Origin: Pseudonocardia sp.
Lineage (GTDB): Bacteria; Actinomycetota; Actinomycetes; Mycobacteriales; Pseudonocardiaceae
Reading direction: 5' to 3'
Assembly: GCA_019244295.1 (NCBI GenBank)
Contig: JAFASX010000131.1
Span: forward strand, 1 to 36,505
Length of the DNA: 36,505 nucleotides
The notes below the pieces were generated by a model, which did not search any database, was not told the origin of the DNA, and saw nothing but the letters and a program-made list of their open reading frames with translations. Shown piece after piece: positions 32,392 through 36,505 of this stretch (the stretch's first letter is position 1; every line of letters begins with the position of its first letter). Both the position numbers and the translations under genes were made by a program.

Positions 32392-33333
32392 GTGGAGTTA
32401 CTGCACTCGGGCAAGGTGCGGGATGTCTACGCCGACCGAAAGGACGGCCGAGATGACATTGTGCTGGTCGCCAGCGACCGCGTGTCGGTGTACGACGTGG
32501 TGTTGCCGACCCCAATCCCGGGCAAGGGCGCGCTGCTCACCCAGTTGTCGCTGTGGTGGTTCGAGCGGACCGCCGATGTCGTGCCCAACCACGTGATCTC
32601 CGCCGACGACGTCCCAACCAAATGGGCCGGGCGGGCGATCCGTTGCCGGCGGTTGAAGATGCTGCCGGTGGAGTGCGTCGCGCGTGGCTACCTCACCGGG
32701 TCTGGCTTCGCGGACTACCAGCGCACCGGAGCGATCTGTGGCGTCGCACTGCCGGCCGGGCTCATTGAAGACTCGAAGCTCCCCCAGCCGATCTTCACGC
32801 CGACCACCAAAGCACCCGTCGGGCAGCACGATGAAGCGATCACTTTCGACGACGTGGCCGCCGTTTTCGGCATCACTACGGCCACCAAGCTGCGCGATAC
32901 CACCTTGCGGCTGTATCGGCGCGGCGCCAAATTGGCCGAGGCCAACGGGCTTCTGCTAGCGGACACCAAGTTCGAATTCGGCCGGCGCGGCGGCGACTCG
33001 AGGGGCGAGCTGGTCCTCGGCGACGAGATCTTCACCTCGGACTCGTCCCGTTACTGGCCAGCCGAAGAATGGGAACCCGGCCGGCCAACGCGATCGTTCG
33101 ACAAACAGTTCGTCCGAGACTGGGCCATCAGCACCGGCTGGGATCGCAGCGCTCCTGGCCCGGTGATTCCGCCCAATATCGTAGCGGCCACCCGATCCCG
33201 TTATATCGAGCTGTATGAGCGGATGACCGGCCAGCACTGGACTGAACCGCCGGTGGGGTCAGAAGCAGGACCGGGAGTGGACCAAGAAGTGGGCTCGATA
33301 CCGGCGCGGCATGCGCACGCGGATACGCCGTGA
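32392..33333 (+). CDS. purC: phosphoribosylaminoimidazole-succinocarboxamide (SAICAR) synthase
   Basis: Joins CAIR with aspartate using ATP to give SAICAR, the step before purB. Signature stretches: LLHSGKVRDVY at the start, LVASDRVSVYDVVLPTPIPG, VECVARGYLTGSGFADYQ, and LLLADTKFEFG; LGDEIFTSDSSRYWP and SFDKQFVRDW complete the active site. Length 313 is slightly longer than average, with a hydrophilic tail (EAGPGVDQEVGSIPARHAHA). The GTG is leaderless. It is followed after 12 bp by the DUF2334 gene, likely in one transcript. Confidence 0.95.
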   Translation: MELLHSGKVRDVYADRKDGRDDIVLVASDRVSVYDVVLPTPIPGKGALLTQLSLWWFERTADVVPNHVISADDVPTKWAGRAIRCRRLKMLPVECVARGYLTGSGFADYQRTGAICGVALPAGLIEDSKLPQPIFTPTTKAPVGQHDEAITFDDVAAVFGITTATKLRDTTLRLYRRGAKLAEANGLLLADTKFEFGRRGGDSRGELVLGDEIFTSDSSRYWPAEEWEPGRPTRSFDKQFVRDWAISTGWDRSAPGPVIPPNIVAATRSRYIELYERMTGQHWTEPPVGSEAGPGVDQEVGSIPARHAHADTP

Positions 33334-33345
33334 GGCAGCATACGG

Positions 33346-34176
33346 GTGGGGGACCAGGCCATTCGCCGGACCGTCTCGACCGCGTTTCCCGCTCGTCAAG
33401 ACGCGGCCATGTCGATCAGGCTTCATGGCAGGGTGACCGCAACGCTAATTGTGTCGCTGTCCGGACTCGGGCCCTCGAGCTTGGCCGAATACACGACGTT
33501 CTCCGCTGAGCTTGCCGCCCGCCAGGTGCCGGCATCGTGGCTTTTCCCGCCTCGCCCTCGTAACAGCCGACACCACCAGGACGCCGCGGCGATTCGCTGG
33601 CTTCGGGAGCGGATCTCCGCTGGAGACGCTCTGGTGATGCACGGCTTCGACCACACCGCTGACCCGATCGGCTGCTGGCAACCAACCTCGGTCGCGCATC
33701 TGGGTCGCAAGGCCGAGTTCGCCACGTTACCGGAACACGAAGCGAATCTGCGGTTGATCGCGGCCATACGGGCTTTCGCCGAGCTGGGCCTGAGCTCCGA
33801 CGCGTTCGCTCCGCCGCGCTGGTTGGCTTCCGCTGGCACCCTGACGGCACTGCGCCGACGCGGGTTCCGGGTATGCGCGGACAGCGTCGGGGTACGAATG
33901 CTGGACACCGACACACTGCTGCGCGGTCGGGTCTTGAGCACCGGGCCGGCGGACGGCGCGGAAGGTCTGCGTTGCCGGGCTATGGTCGCGGCGGCGGCCC
34001 GCTCGGCACGGCGTGGTGGCCTGGTGCGGATTACGGCGGACGCCGCTGATCTGGTCCGGCCCAGTCCGCGAAGGGCCGTGCTCGAGGCGGTGGATGCCGC
34101 GTTGGTAGCCGGAGCCCTTCCCGCGACCTACCCCGCGCCGGTATTGGGCAGCCAGGGCGACAGCGTATCCGCCTGA
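33346..34176 (+). CDS. DUF2334 polysaccharide-deacetylase-like protein
   Basis: The product resembles DUF2334, a polysaccharide-deacetylase-like family: TATLIVSLSGLGPSSLAEYT, LRERISAGDALVMHGFDHTA (HGFD, metal-site-like), EFATLPEHEANLRLIAAIRA and FAPPRWLASAGTLTALRRRG. These pieces match the family wording found beside actinobacterial pur genes. GTG 33346 has a GAGG nearby; ATG 33409, nearer the family start, is an alternative that removes 21 residues. No signal peptide. Activity on a cell-wall or other sugar is inferred from the fold only. Its position between purC and purS is probably conserved by chromosomal neighbourhood rather than function. Confidence 0.8.
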   Translation: MGDQAIRRTVSTAFPARQDAAMSIRLHGRVTATLIVSLSGLGPSSLAEYTTFSAELAARQVPASWLFPPRPRNSRHHQDAAAIRWLRERISAGDALVMHGFDHTADPIGCWQPTSVAHLGRKAEFATLPEHEANLRLIAAIRAFAELGLSSDAFAPPRWLASAGTLTALRRRGFRVCADSVGVRMLDTDTLLRGRVLSTGPADGAEGLRCRAMVAAAARSARRGGLVRITADAADLVRPSPRRAVLEAVDAALVAGALPATYPAPVLGSQGDSVSA

Positions 34177-34196
34177 GTGGCACTTGAGTTACTAAG

Positions 34197-34202
34197 TAAG
34201 AT
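34197..34202 (+). promoter_or_regulatory. -10 box TAAGAT, leaderless purS
   Basis: TAAGAT, six bases, ATG 34209, with no ribosome site. Confidence 0.6.
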
Positions 34203-34208
34203 CGTGTT

Positions 34209-34454
34209 ATGGCCCGTGTCTCGGTGGACGTGATGCCCAAGCCGGAGATCCTCGACCCGCAAGGGCAGGCAGTAGCCGGCGCGCTACCCCGGCTCGGGTT
34301 CAGCGGGGTGCGCGAAGTCCGCCAGGGCAAACGCTTCGAACTTGAGGTCGACGACACGGTCGACGACACGGTCTTGCACCGCATCGCCGCCACGCTGCTG
34401 GCCAACCCGGTGATCGAGGACTGGCGCGTCACCAGGCTCAGTGACCAGCCGTGA
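34209..34454 (+). CDS. purS: FGAM synthase subunit PurS
   Basis: Small dimeric subunit that links PurQ and PurL in the FGAM synthase complex (FGAR + glutamine + ATP to FGAM). The 81-residue protein shows ARVSVDVMPKPEILDPQGQA, LGFSGVREVRQGKRFELEVD and the end ATLLANPVIEDWRV, all standard for PurS. A 12-bp tandem duplication at 34347-34370 doubles VDDT in the loop after the central strand, lengthening it by four residues; this loop is variable and should tolerate it. purQ follows 39 bp later. Confidence 0.93.
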   Translation: MARVSVDVMPKPEILDPQGQAVAGALPRLGFSGVREVRQGKRFELEVDDTVDDTVLHRIAATLLANPVIEDWRVTRLSDQP

Positions 34455-34493
34455 CCGGGCGAAGCGACCGCGAGCCGGCACCGGCATAACCCC

Positions 34494-35171
34494 GTGGACG
34501 CGCGTATCGGCGTGGTCACCTTCCCAGGCACGCTGGATGATGTGGACGCGGCCAGGGCGGTCCGTCTGGCCGGTGCTTACGCGGTTTCGCTGTGGCATGC
34601 CGACGCCGAGCTGCACGAGGTGGATGCGGTTATCCTGCCGGGCGGCTTCTCCTACGGCGACTATCTGCGGGCTGGCGCGATCGCTTCGTTCGCCCCGGTG
34701 ATGCGGTCGGTACGCGAGGCCGCCCAGCGGGGAATGCCGGTGCTGGGGATCTGCAACGGCTTCCAGATCCTCTGCGAGGCAGGTTTGCTGCCCGGAGCAC
34801 TGACTCGCAACGCCCACCTTCGGTTCCTCTGCCGCGACGTGTGGCTGCGCGTGGAGAACGTCGACACCGCATGGACTGGCTCGTATCGGGCCGAGCAGGA
34901 GATCCTAATCCCGTTGAAATCCGGCGATGGCCGATACGTGGCCGATCAACACACTCTGGCCGAGCTGGAACGCGAACGGCGGGTGGTATTCCGCTACCGT
35001 GACCCGGCCCCTAACGGCTCAGCCCACGACATCGCCGGGATCGCCTCGCCGAACGGTCGGGTAGTCGGTCTAATGCCGCACCCTGAGCACGCTATTGAGT
35101 CAGCTACCGGCCCGTCCACCGACGGTCTCGGGGTAATCAGCTCGGTATTGACCACACTGCTAGCAGCGTAG
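34494..35171 (+). CDS. purQ: FGAM synthase glutaminase subunit PurQ
   Basis: Class I glutamine amidotransferase that supplies ammonia for FGAM synthesis. The 225-residue protein has the oxyanion Gly run in [15 protein letters not shown], the catalytic Cys in [19 protein letters not shown] near 87, and the His/Glu pair in [14 protein letters not shown] near 200. GTG 34494 is used; the start region ([15 protein letters not shown]) matches family. purL, which usually follows purQ, is not here: a membrane permease gene comes next, so purL lies elsewhere. Confidence 0.95.
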   Translation: MDARIGVVTFPGTLDDVDAARAVRLAGAYAVSLWHADAELHEVDAVILPGGFSYGDYLRAGAIASFAPVMRSVREAAQRGMPVLGICNGFQILCEAGLLPGALTRNAHLRFLCRDVWLRVENVDTAWTGSYRAEQEILIPLKSGDGRYVADQHTLAELERERRVVFRYRDPAPNGSAHDIAGIASPNGRVVGLMPHPEHAIESATGPSTDGLGVISSVLTTLLAA

Positions 35172-35491
35172 GGCATATCCGGTCGATCTTTTTCGAGGTA
35201 CACCTGAGAAGATTCGCCGTCCTAACCTGTGGTTTTTCCCACACCTCCGGGTCGGGCTAAGTGCTGAGGTGGTTACCAGCCAAGCGTGATGGGCTCGCCG
35301 CAATGCCGGGTTGACCTGGGCAAGTCGGTCATCACGGGCCGCCGGACCGATCCGTCTAGATCAGCGAAACCCCCTTTAGGCGCCCGCTGAACGCCTTCCA
35401 GCGTGTCTCGAGAATACCAAAATAGGATGCGGGAGCTCCCGCGCTAACGGATGATCGAAGTTGAGGGCGAGAGTGGAGTGGTGACGCGCGG
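35172..35491. other. intergenic region after purQ
   Basis: About 320 bases without a supported gene. It contains a perfect small palindrome GGGAGCTCCC near 35430 and an AT-rich CAAAATAGGATGC (TAGGAT as possible -10) about 65 bases before the permease gene, the likely promoter region. No convincing terminator for the pur genes. Confidence 0.45.
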
Positions 35492-36505
35492 ATGAACACT
35501 TGGGAAGCACTCGTGGTAGCTCTGCGCTGCCTGCGAGTGAACAAACTGCGCTCACTGCTAACCATGGTAGGCATAGTCATCGGCGTCACAGCGGTGATCG
35601 TGCTGGTCGGCCTCGGTGACGGTATGCGGGCTGGGTTCAACAAGAGCTTCGGCGAGCTGGCCACCGCGATCATCATCAGCAAGATCACCGGCGAAGTCCC
35701 CGGCGGCGGCAAACCCAAAGAGCTGCGCGACTCCGATATCACCGCGCTGCGCAAAGCGCCGGATTTAGCCTACGTGGTACCGGAGGTATCGGGCACCGCC
35801 GTCATGCAAAACGGTCCCGGCGTGGAGTTCAGCGGCCAAGGGTACGGCTCGACCGTTGACTACTCGAAGGTGAACAACCGAGAGGTGGTGGCGGGCTCGA
35901 TGTTTACCGAGACCGACTACCAAATCCGCAACCGGGTAACGCTGCTCGGCCCGACAGTAGTCACCGCCCTGTTCGGTGGCGACGTACAGGCCGCCGTCGG
36001 TACCAACATCCGGATTTCCCGTACCACATTCAAAGTCATCGGCGTGCTCAAAGGAGATGGCAACTACGACGACATCGCGCTGATGCCAATGAGTACCGCC
36101 CGGGCCTACCTCTTCGGCGGCAATGACGTAGTCAACGCGATCGCGGCGAAGGCGACCTCGGTGGAAACAGTGCCGGCCGCGGTCGACGAAATCAACGCGA
36201 TCCTCTCCGAACGGCACCGAACCTCCGACCCGGCAAAACGCGACTTCAAGGTCACCGCGCTGCAGAATCAGCTGGACCAGTTCAATCAGTTCATGCTGTA
36301 CCTATCTCTGTTCATTGTGGCGGTCGCGGGGATTTCACTGATCGTCGGCGGCATCGGGGTCGCCAACATCATGCTCGTCTCGGTCACCGAACGAACCCGG
36401 GAAATCGGAATCCGCAAAGCCATCGGCGCCCCCAAAGCCGCGATCATGAAACAGTTCCTCATCGAGTCGACCATACTCGCCGGAACCGGCGGCCTGATCG
36501 GTGTG
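35492..36505 (+). CDS. MacB/FtsX-type ABC transporter permease, incomplete at the right edge
   Basis: 338 codons are visible. The N-terminus (MNTWEALVVALRCLRVNKLR, then SLLTMVGIVIGVTAVIVLVG) is the first membrane helix of MacB/FtsX permeases. A large extracytoplasmic domain follows (about 45-260; RDSDITALRKAPDLAYVVPE, then VNNREVVAGSMFTETDYQIR). The second helix begins near 270 (MLYLSLFIVAVAGISLIVGG) and leads into the FtsX motif GIGVANIMLVSVTERTREIG, IRKAIGAPKAAIMKQFLIES. Such permeases work with a cytoplasmic ATPase and often a periplasmic adaptor to move peptides, lipids or drugs, or to signal. Neither partner is upstream, so they may lie beyond the window. ATG 35492 has a weak ribosome site. 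Confidence 0.88.
   Translation, partial: MNTWEALVVALRCLRVNKLRSLLTMVGIVIGVTAVIVLVGLGDGMRAGFNKSFGELATAIIISKITGEVPGGGKPKELRDSDITALRKAPDLAYVVPEVSGTAVMQNGPGVEFSGQGYGSTVDYSKVNNREVVAGSMFTETDYQIRNRVTLLGPTVVTALFGGDVQAAVGTNIRISRTTFKVIGVLKGDGNYDDIALMPMSTARAYLFGGNDVVNAIAAKATSVETVPAAVDEINAILSERHRTSDPAKRDFKVTALQNQLDQFNQFMLYLSLFIVAVAGISLIVGGIGVANIMLVSVTERTREIGIRKAIGAPKAAIMKQFLIESTILAGTGGLIGV

Noticed and set aside
34347..34370. 12-bp duplication in purS as a sign of damage
   Set aside because: It keeps the frame and adds four residues in a loop; family end motifs are intact.
1..36505. CRISPR array
   Set aside because: No regularly spaced repeats of 24-37 bases with unique spacers; the repeats found are tandem or operator-like.

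Overview
The window is high-GC DNA from an actinomycete. The evidence is GC-rich third codon positions, frequent GTG/TTG starts, ATGA-type gene overlaps, promoters of the form TANNNT followed six bases later by the start codon (leaderless mRNAs), a WXG/ESX-like protein fused to a lytic transglycosylase, and a purB, purC, DUF2334, purS, purQ neighbourhood. Gene content fits Pseudonocardiales or a near relative, but the genus cannot be fixed from this window.

Layout. (1) 1-1.8 kb: eroded genes on the minus strand (a frameshifted GAF regulator, a HAD phosphatase scrap and a shortened DUF1931 histone-fold protein). (2) 2.1-9.15 kb: an intact plus-strand chaperone operon, hsp20 - dnaK - grpE - cbpA-type dnaJ - cbpM - clpB. 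It is a protein disaggregation and refolding set, ending in a hairpin. (3) 9.2-14.4 kb: a broken ATP-grasp gene, an SDR oxidoreductase, a DrrAB-type ABC exporter preceded by a coupled leaderless 13-codon leader ORF, and an HTH-DUF3887 gene behind a strong palindrome, followed by a frameshifted partner. (4) 14.4-16.6 kb: mostly non-coding debris with IS3-family scraps and a secreted-peptide gene interrupted by TGA. (5) 16.65-21 kb: a large LuxR (LAL) regulator, a 60-residue leaderless HTH protein and an HSQG-type alpha/beta hydrolase. (6) 21.2-26.45 kb: an integrated element in decay (lectin-like gene with an internal TAG, integrase scrap, BrnT/BrnA-like toxin-antitoxin with the toxin interrupted by TGA, a DUF6941 gene, an HTH gene, truncated genes meeting head to head, and a full-length tyrosine integrase whose 3' end lies inside tRNA-Lys). 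(7) 26.5-36.5 kb: stable chromosome (SodC-like lipoprotein, ESX-like pair, aminotransferase, threonine aldolase, the purine genes, and a MacB/FtsX permease that runs off the end).

Two themes stand out. About ten accessory genes are broken by single frameshifts or stop codons, while the chaperone operon and the purine block are clean, so the breaks look like real decay rather than poor sequence. The regulatory DNA is unusually legible: five leaderless start signals, a four-site array with exact dyad symmetry between purB and purC, three copies of GTATGAC spaced exactly 32 bp apart at the toxin/DUF6941 divergent promoter, and a 19-bp palindrome ahead of the HTH-DUF3887 gene.
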